Below the pieces are notes generated by a model, which made no database searches, was not told the DNA's origin, and was given only the letters and a program-made list of their open reading frames with translations. The position numbers and the translations under genes were made by a program. Shown in pieces: positions 36,653 to 47,280 of a DNA stretch of 64,000 nt; position 1 is the stretch's first letter, and every line of letters starts with the position of its first letter. This stretch comes from Polaromonas sp. YR568 (GTDB lineage Bacteria; Pseudomonadota; Gammaproteobacteria; Burkholderiales; Burkholderiaceae_C), in the NCBI RefSeq assembly GCF_900116715.1, contig NZ_FPBM01000001.1:64784-128783 (forward strand), written 5' to 3'.

Positions 36653-38002
36653 TCAGCCGTGCAGGGTGTGCGCCCAGGCGGCCACATCGGCCAGCGGCTG
36701 GAGCACCTGCGCCTGCAGGGCCTGCTCCTTCTCACCCCGCAATGGCTTGACGGCAACGCGGCCCTGGGCAAGCTCGGCTTCGCCAAAAATCAGCGCATAG
36801 CGCGCTCCGCTGGCGTCAGCCTTCTTGAATTGCGACTTCATGCTGCCCATGCCCTCCCCCGTGCCGGCGTGCACCTGCACATTGACGCCCGCGTTGCGCA
36901 AGGCTTCGCAGGCGACCATCGCGGCCGGCATCTCCTGGGGTGACGGCACCACGGCATAGGCATCGGGCGCATTCGCCGGGGGCACCACGCCGACCGCCTC
37001 AAGCAGCAGCAGCATGCGCTCCACGCCCATGCCCCAGCCAACCGCAGGGGTCGGTTTCCCCCCGAGCTGCTCGAACAGGCCGTCGTAGCGGCCGCCGCCA
37101 CAGACCGTGCCCTGAGAGCCGAGCTTGTCAGTGATCCACTCGAACACGGTGAGGTTGTAGTAGTCCATGCCGCGCACCAGGCGCGGATTGATGCGGTAGG
37201 CCAGGCCCACTGCGTCGAGCACCGCACGCACCGCGTTCAGGTGAGCGAGCGAAGCTTCACCGAGAAAGTCCATCAACTGCGGCGCCGCTTCGACCATCGC
37301 CTGCATGGCGGGATTTTTTGTATCGAGGATGCGCAGCGGGTTGCTGTGCAGCCGGCGCCTGGCGTCTTCGTCCAGCAGGTCGGCGTGCGCCTCAAAGTGC
37401 GCGATCAGTGCGGCGCGGTGCGCCATGCGCTCGGCCGGCTGGCCCAGGCTGTTCAATTCAAGCCGCACATGTTCCATCGGGATGCCCAGGTCGCGCAGCA
37501 GCGCGCGGCACATCAGGATCTGCTCGGCATCCACGTCGGGGCCGGCAAAGCCCAGCGCTTCGACGTCGATCTGGTGGAACTGGCGGTAACGCCCCTTTTG
37601 CGGCCGTTCGTGGCGGAACAGCGTCACGGCGGACCAAACCCGCATCGGCCCGTTGTACAGCGTGTTGTGCTCGATCATTGCGCGCACGATGCCGGCAGTG
37701 GCCTCTGGGCGCAGCGTGAGTTTGTCGCCGTTCATCGAATCGACGAAGGAATACATCTCTTTCTCGACGATATCGGTCACCTCGCCGAGGCCGCGCACAA
37801 AAAGCGCCGTGGGCTCGACGATGGGCGTGCGCACGTTGGCATAGGCGTAGCGCGCCATCAGTGCGCGCACCTTGGCCTCGAACCACTCCCAGCGCGCCGA
37901 TTCGGGCGGCAGGATGTCATTCATGCCTTTGACGGCAAGCAGTTTTTCCGTCTTCGCCAAAGCGGGCTTCTCCGCCGCGGCGGCAGCTGTTTTTTCAACC
38001 AT
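36653..38002 (-). CDS. hisS: Histidyl-tRNA synthetase
   Basis: 449 residues, class II synthetase. Motif 1 [20 protein letters not shown], motif 2 [23 protein letters not shown], the histidine A site [34 protein letters not shown], histidine B motif [16 protein letters not shown] and motif 3 [32 protein letters not shown], with a C-terminal anticodon-binding domain. All are intact. The preceding ispG gene ends 5 bp upstream. The N-terminal [24 protein letters not shown] is an Ala/Lys-rich extension. Confidence 0.97.
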   Translation of the reverse strand: MVEKTAAAAAEKPALAKTEKLLAVKGMNDILPPESARWEWFEAKVRALMARYAYANVRTPIVEPTALFVRGLGEVTDIVEKEMYSFVDSMNGDKLTLRPEATAGIVRAMIEHNTLYNGPMRVWSAVTLFRHERPQKGRYRQFHQIDVEALGFAGPDVDAEQILMCRALLRDLGIPMEHVRLELNSLGQPAERMAHRAALIAHFEAHADLLDEDARRRLHSNPLRILDTKNPAMQAMVEAAPQLMDFLGEASLAHLNAVRAVLDAVGLAYRINPRLVRGMDYYNLTVFEWITDKLGSQGTVCGGGRYDGLFEQLGGKPTPAVGWGMGVERMLLLLEAVGVVPPANAPDAYAVVPSPQEMPAAMVACEALRNAGVNVQVHAGTGEGMGSMKSQFKKADASGARYALIFGEAELAQGRVAVKPLRGEKEQALQAQVLQPLADVAAWAHTLHG

Positions 38003-38007
38003 GGGTG

Positions 38008-39285
38008 TTACGCGGCTTCAGCGACGGCGTGCGTGCCAAAGCGTTTTTCAATGTAGTTTTCAACAATGACCTGGAACTCCTGCGCGATGTTGTCGCCTCG
38101 CAGGGTCAGCCTTTTTTCGCCATCAATGAACACGGGCGCAGCCGGCGCTTCACCAGAGCCGGGCAGGCTGATGCCGATGTCGGCATGCTTGCTCTCGCCA
38201 GGGCCATTGACGATGCAGCCCATCACGGCCACCTTGAGGCCTTCAACACCCGGATATTGCTCGCGCCAGACGGGCATCTGGGCGCGCAGGAAATCATCGA
38301 TCTGCTTGGCCAGCTCCTGGAAGGTGGTGCTGGTGGTGCGGCCGCATCCCGGGCAGGCCGTAACGCTGGGCACAAAAGTGCGCAGGCCCAGCGCCTGGAG
38401 GATCTCGGAGGCAATCACCACTTCCTGGGTTCGGGCCTCGCCCGGTTGGGGAGTCAGGGAAACGCGAATGGTGTCGCCCACGCCTTCCTGCAGCAAAATC
38501 GACAGCGCCGTGGCGGAAGCCACCGTGCCTTTGGTGCCCATGCCGGCTTCGGTCAGGCCCAGGTGCAGCGCGTGGTCGGTGCGTTTGGCCAATTCGCGGT
38601 ATACCGAGATCAAGTCCTGCACACCGCTGACCTTGCAGGACAGGATGATCTGGTTGCGGGCCATGCCCATCTCTTCGGCGCGCTGGGCAGAGTCCAGCGC
38701 GGAGGTGATCAGCGCCTCGTACATCACCTGCTTGGCATCCCAAGGCGTGGCACGCGTGCTGTTTTCGTCCATCAGGCTGGCCAGCAATTCCTGGTCGAGG
38801 CTGCCCCAATTCACGCCGATGCGCACGACCTTGTTCCAGCGCATGGCGACTTCGATCATCTGGCCGAACTGGCGGTCGCGCTTGTCACCTTTTCCGACAT
38901 TGCCCGGATTAATGCGGTATTTGGACAGCGCCTCTGCGCACGCAGGGTAATCGGTGAGTAACCGGTGTCCGTTGTAGTGGAAATCGCCGACCAGCGGGAC
39001 ATCGATGCCCATGCGGTCCAGTTGCTCACGCACGTAGGGCACGGCCGCAGCGGCTTCGGGCGTATTGACCGTGATACGGACCATTTCAGAACCTGCGAGC
39101 GCAAGCTCCTTGACCTGGATGGCGGTGCCAATGGCGTCGACCGTATCCGTGTTGGTCATGGACTGAACACGTACCGGGGCATCGCCACCGACAGTCACAA
39201 TGCGCGAGCCCCAAGCCACCTGCGCCTGAAGAGAGCGGCGCGGCTTGGGAAAAGCAGACTCTATGGGAAGGCAGCCTTGCAGCAC
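38008..39285 (-). CDS. ispG: 4-hydroxy-3-methylbut-2-enyl diphosphate synthase (ferredoxin/flavodoxin)
   Basis: 425 residues. Penultimate step of the MEP isoprenoid pathway; a [4Fe-4S] enzyme. N-terminal TIM barrel starts [28 protein letters not shown]; the C-terminal region holds the cluster Cys in [19 protein letters not shown] and [21 protein letters not shown]. The gene order pilW-rodZ-ispG-hisS is conserved. The start is GTG 39285, whose G is the last base of the rodZ TAG stop; no ATG lies nearby. Length suits the long betaproteobacterial form. Confidence 0.95.
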   Translation of the reverse strand: MLQGCLPIESAFPKPRRSLQAQVAWGSRIVTVGGDAPVRVQSMTNTDTVDAIGTAIQVKELALAGSEMVRITVNTPEAAAAVPYVREQLDRMGIDVPLVGDFHYNGHRLLTDYPACAEALSKYRINPGNVGKGDKRDRQFGQMIEVAMRWNKVVRIGVNWGSLDQELLASLMDENSTRATPWDAKQVMYEALITSALDSAQRAEEMGMARNQIILSCKVSGVQDLISVYRELAKRTDHALHLGLTEAGMGTKGTVASATALSILLQEGVGDTIRVSLTPQPGEARTQEVVIASEILQALGLRTFVPSVTACPGCGRTTSTTFQELAKQIDDFLRAQMPVWREQYPGVEGLKVAVMGCIVNGPGESKHADIGISLPGSGEAPAAPVFIDGEKRLTLRGDNIAQEFQVIVENYIEKRFGTHAVAEAA

Positions 39286-40310
39286 TATTTCACCTCAAAT
39301 CGGGCAACGTTATCCCTGGCGACCGCATTGAGGTCAAAAGCCTTGCCGCGTACCTGCACCTGGGTGGCATCCGCCCGGCCAACGACGGCAGCCAGCGGCA
39401 ATACACCAGAGGCTGCTGCGACCTCCCCGGCCGTCAGCGTGCGGCGCAATACAACCGTTCCTTTGGCATCCGTGACTTCCACCCAGGATTCGCCCTTGGC
39501 CTGAAAAGTCACGATTCCCGGCGGGACTGCTGGCGACGCCGCGGGTGCAGGCACAAGCGGAGCGACCACAACGGCCGGCACGGAGACGGCGGCGGAAGCG
39601 CGCACGGCCGGAGGCGTCGCGGGCGAAAGACCAGAGATCGACAGGGGAACTGCTGCCGCAGGCTGCGGCGCTCCAGCTGGGGCCGCGCCGGCCGATGCGA
39701 CCGGCCCCTGCACAACGGGCGCGGGGGCCTCGGCGGGAGCGGGGCTCGCCATGGCAACTACTGCCGGCAAAGGTTTGACGGCTTCAACGCCAGCGGCAGG
39801 CATGCCATCGGCTTCCACCTTGCCATTGGCAGCATCCTGCTTGGCGACAGGCATAAAAATCAGAACCAGCGCGCCGAGCAGCAGGGCCAGACCGGCCAGA
39901 ACAGCCGTCCTGGAAACTTGTGTCCAGATTGAAGGCCCGGGACCTTCACCAGGAGAGCGAAACGGCGCATTAATGCCTGCGCCTTGATAGGTCAGCTTGG
40001 GCGCACTGGTCTGAGGCAAACGCTCGAGCACCGCCGCAGCATCAAGTTTCAGGGTGCGGCATACGCTGGAGGCAAGCGCCCGCACAAAAACCGAGTCGGG
40101 CAACAAATCAAGGCGGTCTTGCTCCAGCGCCTCGAGCTTCTTCACCGGGACCTTGAGAGACACCGCAAGGGCGGCGATATGTATTCCCGCAGCCTCCCTC
40201 GCCTGGCGAAGCAATGCGCCCGCCGTCAGTTCAGGGGCTGCATCACTGCCGTGACTAAAACCGGACTCGCCGGCAGATTGAGCGGCTGGCATCGGATCAA
40301 GGTCACTCAT
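39285..40310 (-). CDS. rodZ: RodZ-like helix-turn-helix membrane protein (DUF4115)
   Basis: 341 residues: cytoplasmic XRE-like HTH ([61 protein letters not shown], about 31-90), a membrane helix (about 128-147, [16 protein letters not shown]), a long Pro/Ala/Val linker (about 165-260) and a C-terminal DUF4115 beta domain ([27 protein letters not shown]). RodZ links MreB to the cell-elongation machinery. Start ATG 40310 overlaps pilW by 8 bp; the linker is unusually rich in PAPA repeats. Same operon as ispG. Confidence 0.9.
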   Translation of the reverse strand: MSDLDPMPAAQSAGESGFSHGSDAAPELTAGALLRQAREAAGIHIAALAVSLKVPVKKLEALEQDRLDLLPDSVFVRALASSVCRTLKLDAAAVLERLPQTSAPKLTYQGAGINAPFRSPGEGPGPSIWTQVSRTAVLAGLALLLGALVLIFMPVAKQDAANGKVEADGMPAAGVEAVKPLPAVVAMASPAPAEAPAPVVQGPVASAGAAPAGAPQPAAAVPLSISGLSPATPPAVRASAAVSVPAVVVAPLVPAPAASPAVPPGIVTFQAKGESWVEVTDAKGTVVLRRTLTAGEVAAASGVLPLAAVVGRADATQVQVRGKAFDLNAVARDNVARFEVK

Positions 40311-41112
40311 TGAAAGAACCCTTTTCGTATGCAGCCGCCTCACGGGACTGCGCGAAGCGCTTCTTCAGTTGATCGCCCAGCTGAAGTACCGCATCGCGGT
40401 TATTCAGCTTTCTCTCAGTCTTGATGCCTAGCCACAAGGTCTCAGCATTGGCAAGATTGCTGTTGTTAAGGCGGCGTATGTAAAACTGCGCGCGCGTATA
40501 GTCACCGCGCTCATACAGCAGGTTGGCCAGGTTGTAGCCCGTTACCGGATTTCCCGCATCCAGTTCATAAGAATGCATCAGGCTTTGCTCAGCTTCGGCC
40601 CGTTGCCCGGCACGAACCTGGCAGATACCCTGCGTCATCAACGTTTTGGCGGCGCCACCGTATGTGGGATTGGCCACAGCCTGCGCGAAATACCGCGCGG
40701 AATCGGCGTAGCGCCCTTGCTGGCACATCAGCCAGCCATAGTTGTGCGCGGCATCCGCGTCGCGCGGATTCAATGCAAGCGCACGGCGAAAACTGTCTTC
40801 GGCCATGGGCAGGTCATTCAAGCGCATGTACACCATGCCCCGCAGGTTGTAGGCGTCTCCGAAAGTCGGATCGGTCACCAGTGACTGCTTGATTTCATCC
40901 AGGGCCACATTGGTCTGGCCTTGCTCAAAATAACCCGTTGCGAGCTCAAGCCGCAGCCGCGCGCGCCGCCGCTGGTCGGACTCATCCGACTCGGTGACGA
41001 TGTCGGTCCGATTGCCAGGCGCGCCGGCGGCATGCTGCTGATTGGCACAGCCCGTCAGCAATACAAGCACCCAACAGGCTGCTACCCACATTACATTGGA
41101 GAAAAATCTCAT
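40303..41112 (-). CDS. pilW: Type IV pilus biogenesis lipoprotein PilW/PilF
   Basis: 269 residues. Lipoprotein signal ending LLTGC (Cys about 22), then six TPR repeats ([78 protein letters not shown]...). PilW/PilF pilots the PilQ secretin to the outer membrane. The overlap with rlmN (ATGA, 4 bp) and rodZ shows one transcript. No other pilus gene is present; this location in the rlmN-ispG operon is usual. Confidence 0.92.
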   Translation of the reverse strand: MRFFSNVMWVAACWVLVLLTGCANQQHAAGAPGNRTDIVTESDESDQRRRARLRLELATGYFEQGQTNVALDEIKQSLVTDPTFGDAYNLRGMVYMRLNDLPMAEDSFRRALALNPRDADAAHNYGWLMCQQGRYADSARYFAQAVANPTYGGAAKTLMTQGICQVRAGQRAEAEQSLMHSYELDAGNPVTGYNLANLLYERGDYTRAQFYIRRLNNSNLANAETLWLGIKTERKLNNRDAVLQLGDQLKKRFAQSREAAAYEKGSFNE

Positions 41113-42257
41113 ACGCCCATCCCCTTGGCCACAACGACCTTGATTCCCCCGAGCATACCTTGCCGTTGTGCAGCCATGCGCTGTTCTACGCCGGTGCGGT
41201 CCTGAACATCGCCGGCGAGTTGCCCACAGGCTGCATCAATATCGTCTCCGCGGGTTTTTCTGACGGTGGTCACAATGCCCGCATCCAGGAGAATTTTCGC
41301 GAAAGCCGAGACTTGCGGCATGTCGGACCGTTTCAACCCTGAGGCTGGAAACGGATTGAAGGGAATCAGATTGAATTTGCAAGACAAACCCTGCGCAGCA
41401 TGCGCCTGAACCAGCGAAACAAGCTGGCGTGCATGTTCCGGCTGGTCATTGACCCCATCCAGCATGCAGTATTCAAACGTAATGAAATCCCTGGGTGCCG
41501 ATGATTGATAACGGGTGCAGGCTTGCAACAGCTCCGCAATAGGATATTTTTTGTTCAGCGGCACCAGGTTATCGCGCAAGGTGTCTTCCGGCGCGTGCAG
41601 CGATACGGCCAGCGCTACCGGGCAATCTTTGGCCAGGCGATCGATCATCGGGACAACACCCGAGGTAGAGACGGTCACACGCCGGCGGGACAGGCCGTAG
41701 CCATGGTCATCCAGCATGACTTTTAAAGCCGGAAGCAATTGCGAGTAATTCTGCAGAGGCTCCCCCATACCCATCATCACGACGTTGGAGATAACTCTGT
41801 CTTCCCGGCCCAGATGCTGGCGCAGGAAATGCTCGGCAAACCACAACTGGGAAATGATCTCCCCGGTGGTCAGATTGCGGCTGAAGCCCTGGTGGCCCGT
41901 CGAGCAGAACCGGCAGCCGACGGCACAACCGGCCTGCGATGAAATGCAGAGGGTGCCGCGGTCCGTTTCCGGAATAAAAACGGTTTCAATGACGTCGCCG
42001 GCGCCTACGTCAAACAACCATTTGATGGTGCCATCGGCGGAATCGTGACGGGATACAACCTTGGGACCCTGGATATGCGCGGCGCCTGCGAGTTTTTCAC
42101 GCAGGGACTTCGCCAGGTCCGTCATTTGCGCGAAATCTGTCGCGCCCTTCTGGTGAAGCCAGCGAAAGAGCTGGGTTGCGCGAAAGCGCTTTTCACCGAG
42201 CCGCTCACAGAAAGCGGCCAAACCCTCCAGATCGTAGTCAAGAAGATTGGCCGTCAT
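41109..42257 (-). CDS. rlmN: Dual-specificity RNA methyltransferase RlmN
   Basis: 382 residues. Radical SAM enzyme that methylates C2 of A2503 in 23S rRNA and A37 of some tRNAs. The CxxxCxxC cluster motif is [18 protein letters not shown] (about residue 130), and the two mechanistic Cys positions are near the C-terminal [19 protein letters not shown]. Motifs [14 protein letters not shown] and [13 protein letters not shown] are intact. ATG 42257 was chosen over the TTG 42317. It overlaps pilW by 4 bp and follows ndk by 80 bp. Confidence 0.96.
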   Translation of the reverse strand: MTANLLDYDLEGLAAFCERLGEKRFRATQLFRWLHQKGATDFAQMTDLAKSLREKLAGAAHIQGPKVVSRHDSADGTIKWLFDVGAGDVIETVFIPETDRGTLCISSQAGCAVGCRFCSTGHQGFSRNLTTGEIISQLWFAEHFLRQHLGREDRVISNVVMMGMGEPLQNYSQLLPALKVMLDDHGYGLSRRRVTVSTSGVVPMIDRLAKDCPVALAVSLHAPEDTLRDNLVPLNKKYPIAELLQACTRYQSSAPRDFITFEYCMLDGVNDQPEHARQLVSLVQAHAAQGLSCKFNLIPFNPFPASGLKRSDMPQVSAFAKILLDAGIVTTVRKTRGDDIDAACGQLAGDVQDRTGVEQRMAAQRQGMLGGIKVVVAKGMGV

Positions 42258-42337
42258 CGCAGCGAGCGACCGACTGAACCGCCCCAAGCAAGCGACGGCC
42301 CTGAAAGGGAGTTGCAAAGCATAGGGGCGGACATGGT

Positions 42338-42763
42338 TTAGCGTGAGTAGACGTTCATGCCGGGGAAGAAGAACGCGATTTCCGCTTTGGCCGTTTCAGC
42401 GGCGTCAGAGCCATGAACAGCGTTGGCATCGATGCTGTCGGCGAAATCGGCGCGAATGGTGCCTGCGGCAGCCTTCTTCGGGTCGGTGGCGCCCATCAGG
42501 TCGCGGTTCTTCAGGATGGCGCCTTCGCCTTCGAGCGCCTGAATCATGACAGGGCCGGAAATCATGAAAGAAACCAGATCCTTGAAGAAAGGACGCTCTT
42601 TGTGCACAGCGTAGAACGCCTCGGCTTCGCCTTGCGACAGGTGGGCCATCTTTGCGGCAACAACCTTCAAGCCAGCAGCTTCAAAACGCGCGTAGATTTT
42701 CCCAATCACGTTTTTGGCCACTGCGTCGGGTTTGATGATGGAGAGAGTGCGTTCGATCGCCAT
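42338..42763 (-). CDS. ndk: Nucleoside diphosphate kinase
   Basis: 141 residues. Transfers phosphate from NTPs to NDPs through the active-site His in [20 protein letters not shown] (about 117). [39 protein letters not shown] at the N-terminus and [24 protein letters not shown] are complete. The 129 bp before it include the AT-rich 42764-42830 stretch that should hold its promoter; I could not fix the boxes. Confidence 0.97.
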   Translation of the reverse strand: MAIERTLSIIKPDAVAKNVIGKIYARFEAAGLKVVAAKMAHLSQGEAEAFYAVHKERPFFKDLVSFMISGPVMIQALEGEGAILKNRDLMGATDPKKAAAGTIRADFADSIDANAVHGSDAAETAKAEIAFFFPGMNVYSR

Positions 42764-42892
42764 GAGTTTTCCTTAACTAGAGATTTCTTGGATTTTCTAA
42801 ATTATTCAAAAATTGAATAAAGCCTATGATTTTAACCTGCGGGCACACCGAAGACATATCAACCCCGAGCCCTGAGGTGCTTCTTGCGGGGT

Positions 42893-44509
42893 TCAGCGAT
42901 TCCCGCCACGGTTTCCACCGCCACGATTACCGCCTCCGCGATTTCCACCGCCACCGCCGCTGCCGCGGCGCTGCCCGCCTGCACCATTACCACCGCCCAT
43001 GCCGGCGCCGCCACCGCGGCGCTGCTGTCCCTGGCCCTGGCGCTGTCTTGTAAAGGTATCTGCGCCGATATACCCGAACGATGTTTTCATGGGGTCGGGT
43101 TGAGCCCCGCCGGGGCCTTTGTCGCCACGGTCATCACGCCTTTTTTGCCCCTGCATACCGCCGTTGCTGTTGCCCTGCGGCGGTCCAGCCCGGAAGCCCG
43201 CGCCTGGATTACCGCCGCCCTGGCTGCGCCCTTTTCCACCGCGACGCCGGTTATTGCCCCTTGGCGCGGAGTCATTTCGAGGCAATGGTGGCTGCAGGTC
43301 ATCGGGGTCTTGCCCCGCCTCATCTTGCTGCCCCGTATCAGCAGCCCTCATATCGGGAACAGGCGCGGGGGCCCGGGCACGATCACCACGTGATCGCTCA
43401 TTGCGGCGAGGCCCCCGACTTTGTCGCGGCTCTCCGGCTTCGCCGGCGGAGGGGCCTGCCTGCTGATTTCCCTGTGGGCGTGAGCCAACACGCGACTCCG
43501 AGCGATTTAAGGCACTGGTCAAAGCCCAGATATCGCGCTCATCCAACTCGACAAAAGCGCCCCGCTTGAGGCCGCGTGGGAGCACCATGGCCCCGTAACG
43601 AATGCGGATCAGCCGGCTGACGGCATGGCCAACGGCTTCAAACATACGCCGCACTTCGCGGTTACGTCCTTCAGAAATCGTGACCCGGTACCAGCAATTG
43701 GCCCCTTCCCCGCCACCCGCTTCGATGGAGCCAAATTGGGCAACACCATCGTCAAGGGTCACCCCTTCAAGAAGGCGTTTTTTCTCTTCATTGTTCAGGG
43801 CCCCCAGCACGCGGACCGCGTATTCGCGCTCCAGGCCGAAACGCGGGTGCATCAGCTTGTTGGCCAACTCGCCGGAACTGGTCAGGAGCAACAAGCCTTC
43901 GGTATTCAAGTCAAGACGCCCCACCGACTGCCATTTGCCCTGGAACAGCTTGGGCAGGCGCCGGAAAACCGTCGGGCGATTCTGCGGGTCGTCATGCGTG
44001 ACGACCTCGCCCGTAGGCTTGTGATAGGCGATCACACGCGGCGGCGGCGCGTCGACGCGCACCCGGATCGGTTTGCCGTTCACCTTGACCGTATCGCCAA
44101 ACTGGATGCGCTGGCCGATGTGGGCAGGTTCACCATTGACGGAAATCCGCCCCTCCAGAATCAACTGCTCCATCTCAAGACGGGAACCCAGGCCGGCCTG
44201 GGCAAGCACTTTGTGGAGTTTGGGGGTTTCGGGCTGCGGTGACAGCACACGCTTGGGCAGTGCGAGGGCCACATCCTCTTCGTCAGCGTCAAACTGCCCC
44301 GTGATCACGTCTTCGAACCGGATAGCCCCTGCCGCAGGGGCGGCGTTCCGTGCCTTGGCGGGCTTCGGCAAAGGCGCCGAATCAGCTTCCGGGGCCGCCA
44401 TTACCTCAGGCGCGTCCTGGACGGGCAGCCCCGCCGGCAACACCGCCTTGGACTGGTCTTCATCAGGCATATCTGCGGATTCGGAGGCGGAGGAGTCTTG
44501 TTGGGTCAT
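42893..44509 (-). CDS. rluB: 23S rRNA pseudouridine synthase RluB with RGG-rich tail
   Basis: 538 residues, about twice the E. coli RluB. The N-terminal 80 residues are acidic and disordered, then an S4 domain (KLHKVLAQAGLGSRLEMEQLILEGRISVNGE) and the RsuA-type catalytic domain with catalytic Asp in GRLDLNTEGLLLLTSSG (about 190-205). The C-terminal 190 residues are a low-complexity Arg/Gly/Asn tail ending in repeated GGGNR. The core modifies U2605 of 23S rRNA. Long tails like this are seen in betaproteobacterial homologues and could bind RNA. scpB precedes it with a 3-bp gap. Confidence 0.92.
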   Translation of the reverse strand: MTQQDSSASESADMPDEDQSKAVLPAGLPVQDAPEVMAAPEADSAPLPKPAKARNAAPAAGAIRFEDVITGQFDADEEDVALALPKRVLSPQPETPKLHKVLAQAGLGSRLEMEQLILEGRISVNGEPAHIGQRIQFGDTVKVNGKPIRVRVDAPPPRVIAYHKPTGEVVTHDDPQNRPTVFRRLPKLFQGKWQSVGRLDLNTEGLLLLTSSGELANKLMHPRFGLEREYAVRVLGALNNEEKKRLLEGVTLDDGVAQFGSIEAGGGEGANCWYRVTISEGRNREVRRMFEAVGHAVSRLIRIRYGAMVLPRGLKRGAFVELDERDIWALTSALNRSESRVGSRPQGNQQAGPSAGEAGEPRQSRGPRRNERSRGDRARAPAPVPDMRAADTGQQDEAGQDPDDLQPPLPRNDSAPRGNNRRRGGKGRSQGGGNPGAGFRAGPPQGNSNGGMQGQKRRDDRGDKGPGGAQPDPMKTSFGYIGADTFTRQRQGQGQQRRGGGAGMGGGNGAGGQRRGSGGGGGNRGGGNRGGGNRGGNR

Positions 44510-44512
44510 GTT

Positions 44513-45280
44513 TTACATTCTTGCGGGCAAATCGCCGTCATCCTGTCCTATGGGCTCGGAATCGCCGACTTCCGCGGGCTGTGCCTGCGGGCTCTCTGCG
44601 AGGGCATCCGCCGTTGCCGAAATATCGGGCACTTCAACTGTTTCGGCCAAACCTGCTGCCAGGGCAGTGTCCTCTGTAGCAAGCTCCAGGCCGGCCAATT
44701 CCGCCTCGCCGCCCGCCAGCCCAGCCATGCCAAATTCGATTTGCTCCAGCATGGCGACCGGCGTTGACGTATTGCCATCCATGACGGGAAGCTGATCCAG
44801 GGACTCGACCCCCAAATCGTCCAGGAACTGGCGGGTGGTTGCGTAAAGCGCTGGCCGCCCTACGGTCTCCCGGTGGCCGATCACCTCGACCCAACCGCGG
44901 TCTTCCAGTTGCTTGAGGATCATGCTGTTGATCGTGACGCCGCGAATGTCTTCCATGTCGCCGCGTGTAACGGGCTGACGATAGGCAATGATGGCAAGCG
45001 TTTCCAGCGTCGCGCGGCTGTAACGCGGGGGTTTCTCGGGGTGCAGCCTGTCGAGGTACTCGCGCATCTGCGGGCGGCTTTGAAAGCGCCAGCCTGTTGC
45101 AACGTGCACGAGCTCCACGCCGCGGCCCGACCAGTCACTCTGCAGTTCTTCAAGTACCAGCTTGAGGCTGTCGGCAGTCAGTACCCCGTTAAACAGGACG
45201 CCCATTTCACGCAATGGCAGCGGTTGCTGCGCGCAAATGAGTGCTGTTTCGAGGACGCGCTTTGCATCCGTCGTGTTCAT
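44513..45280 (-). CDS. scpB: Segregation and condensation protein B
   Basis: 255 residues. Two winged-helix domains typical of ScpB ([29 protein letters not shown], then [33 protein letters not shown], and [34 protein letters not shown]), followed by an acidic disordered tail. Partner of ScpA and SMC in chromosome condensation. ATG 45280 gives the normal N-terminus. scpA is not beside it. rluB follows after 3 bp. Confidence 0.94.
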   Translation of the reverse strand: MNTTDAKRVLETALICAQQPLPLREMGVLFNGVLTADSLKLVLEELQSDWSGRGVELVHVATGWRFQSRPQMREYLDRLHPEKPPRYSRATLETLAIIAYRQPVTRGDMEDIRGVTINSMILKQLEDRGWVEVIGHRETVGRPALYATTRQFLDDLGVESLDQLPVMDGNTSTPVAMLEQIEFGMAGLAGGEAELAGLELATEDTALAAGLAETVEVPDISATADALAESPQAQPAEVGDSEPIGQDDGDLPARM

Positions 45281-45403
45281 GATTGTGGTCGTTCCGAAAA
45301 AAGGCGGAAAAAAAGCCGGGAAAACGTCGGTTCGGCGCTTGGTCGCGCATTGCAAACATGCGCAATCTCCGGGTCAGGATGCCATGTTGCAGGTAGCTGA
45401 AAA

Positions 45404-46438
45404 CTACGAAATTTGATTGTATATCAGGCCCAAACCCGCTATGGCGGCCTGAAAGTCTGCAGGGGGCTCCGATTTGAACTCCATGGCTTGGCCGCTAACC
45501 GGGTGCCGGAACGCCAAACGGCATGCGTGAAGACCCTGGCGACCTAGCCCTGCCGCGGGCGCCCCGCCATAGACTTCGTCGGATACCAGCGGGTGCCCCA
45601 GAAAAGCCATATGAACCCGGATCTGGTGCGTACGCCCCGTATGCAGCTTGCATTTCACCAGGCAGTACTGTCCCGCGCTTTGCATCAAGGTCACCACGGT
45701 AGAGGCCGTTTTGCCGGCGTTCTTCTCCAGATCAACCACCGCCATGCGCAACCTGTTGCGCGGGTCGCGGCCTATGGGGGCCTCCACCTGACGCGTCTTT
45801 GCCCCCTGCCAGCCGCCATGGGCCAGGGCCAAGTACTCGCGGCTGACGTCGCGGGCAGCGATCAGGCCAACCAGTTGATCCATCACCGTCCGCTGACGAG
45901 CGACCACCATCAACCCGCTGGTGTCTTTGTCCAGACGGTGGACGATGCCGGCGCGCGGCAAAAACACGGCCTGGGGGTCATGCGCCAGCAAGCCATTCAA
46001 AAGCGTTCCACTCCAGTTGCCGGGAGCGGGGTGCACCACCAGCCCGGCAGGCTTGTTGATCACCATCAAATAGGCATCTTCAAACACGATCTCCAACGCC
46101 ATAGCCTCGGGCTTGAAAGCCTGGCTTTGCGGCGTAGGCCGCAACTCGACCAGAAGTTCGTCTCCCGCCTTGACCTTGGTCGAGGCCTTGGTCACGACAA
46201 CGCCGCCCACTTTCACGACGCCCGCTTCGATCAGTTGCTGCAGATAAGTGCGGGAGAACTCGGGCACAATGGCGGCCAACGCGCGGTCGAGGCGGCTGCC
46301 ATGGCTGACTGCCGGAACGGTCACTTGCCGCAATTCCATTTCGGCAGTGGTATCCCCCTCCTCCTGAGCCTCGTCCGGAACGCCGCCAGGCGCAACAGCG
46401 GCCGATATAATCAATTTGCTCAGTTCAGAATCAGTCAT
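45404..46438 (-). CDS. rluD: 23S rRNA pseudouridine synthase RluD
   Basis: 344 residues. S4 domain (HGSRLDRALAAIVPEFSRTYLQQLIEAGVVKVGGVVVTKASTKVKAGDELLVEL, about 52-105) and catalytic domain with the HRLDKDTSGLMVVARQ motif (catalytic Asp) and KCKLHTGRTHQIRVHMAFLGHPL. RluD makes pseudouridines 1911, 1915 and 1917 in helix 69. ATG 46438 is chosen; the frame stays open to 46759 only across the divergent bamD. The start codons of rluD and bamD are 17 bp apart, so both promoters lie inside or overlap the other gene. Confidence 0.93.
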   Translation of the reverse strand: MTDSELSKLIISAAVAPGGVPDEAQEEGDTTAEMELRQVTVPAVSHGSRLDRALAAIVPEFSRTYLQQLIEAGVVKVGGVVVTKASTKVKAGDELLVELRPTPQSQAFKPEAMALEIVFEDAYLMVINKPAGLVVHPAPGNWSGTLLNGLLAHDPQAVFLPRAGIVHRLDKDTSGLMVVARQRTVMDQLVGLIAARDVSREYLALAHGGWQGAKTRQVEAPIGRDPRNRLRMAVVDLEKNAGKTASTVVTLMQSAGQYCLVKCKLHTGRTHQIRVHMAFLGHPLVSDEVYGGAPAAGLGRQGLHACRLAFRHPVSGQAMEFKSEPPADFQAAIAGLGLIYNQIS

Positions 46439-46455
46439 CAAGAAGGTCGATTGCA

Positions 46456-47280
46456 ATGTTTTCCACCAAATTATCGGTTGTTCCCAATGCAATGCCGCTT
46501 TTCGCAGCCGTTTGCGCACTGTCTTTTCTGATTGCGGGCTGCTCAAGCACACCGGCCCCTGACAAAACAGCCACCTGGAGCCCAAACAAGATTTACGCCG
46601 AAGCCAAGGATGAGGCGAGTTCGGGCGCCTACGACAAGGCAATTCCGCTGTACGAAAAGCTGGAGGGCCGGGCAGCAGGCACTCCGCTGGCCCAACAAGC
46701 CCAGCTCGAAAAAGCCTATGTGCAGTACAAGAGCGGCGAGTTGCCTCAGGCCATCGCAACGCTGGACCGTTTCATGAGGCTTCACCCGGCCAGCCCTGCC
46801 TTGGACTATGCGCTCTATCTCAGGGGCCTCGTGAACTTCAATGACAACCTCGGGATTTTCGGATTCATCTCCCGGCAAGATCTGTCTGAGCGGGACCAGA
46901 AGGCCGCCAAGGAGTCGTTTGAATCATTCAGGACCTTGATCACCCGCTTTCCGGAGTCGAAGTACACGCCCGACGCCCGCCTGCGGATGAGCTATATCGT
47001 GAACTCCCTGGCGCAATCGGAAGTGCATGTGGCGCGCTACTACTATTCGCGGGGCGCTTACATTGCGGCCATCAATCGCGCACAGAGTGCGATTGCTGAT
47101 TACCGCGACGTTCCCGCACTGGAAGAAGCCACCTTTATTCTTTACAAGTCCTACGACGCTTTGGGCATGGTTGAATTGCGAGACGATACCCGCCGCATCC
47201 TGGAGAAAAGCTATCCCCAGAGCGAATACCTGAGCAAAGGCTTCAAGTCTGGAGACAATCCCTGGTACAAGTTCTGGTAA
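46456..47280 (+). CDS. bamD: Outer-membrane assembly lipoprotein BamD
   Basis: 274 residues. Lipobox LIAGC (Cys about 29), then five TPR repeats (AEAKDEASSGAYDKAIPLYEKLEGRAAGTPLAQQAQLEKAYVQYKSGELPQAIATLDRFMRLHPASPALDYALYLRGLVNF). BamD is the essential BAM lipoprotein. It is divergent from rluD with only 17 bp between starts, a conserved arrangement. The 3' end overlaps dinG by 38 bp in the opposite direction. Confidence 0.95.
   Translation: MFSTKLSVVPNAMPLFAAVCALSFLIAGCSSTPAPDKTATWSPNKIYAEAKDEASSGAYDKAIPLYEKLEGRAAGTPLAQQAQLEKAYVQYKSGELPQAIATLDRFMRLHPASPALDYALYLRGLVNFNDNLGIFGFISRQDLSERDQKAAKESFESFRTLITRFPESKYTPDARLRMSYIVNSLAQSEVHVARYYYSRGAYIAAINRAQSAIADYRDVPALEEATFILYKSYDALGMVELRDDTRRILEKSYPQSEYLSKGFKSGDNPWYKFW

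Noticed and set aside
45300..45400. Terminator or small RNA between scpB and rluD
   Set aside because: GCGCAT-N7-ATGCGC forms a hairpin but no T run or promoter follows; scpB probably shares the rluD transcript.
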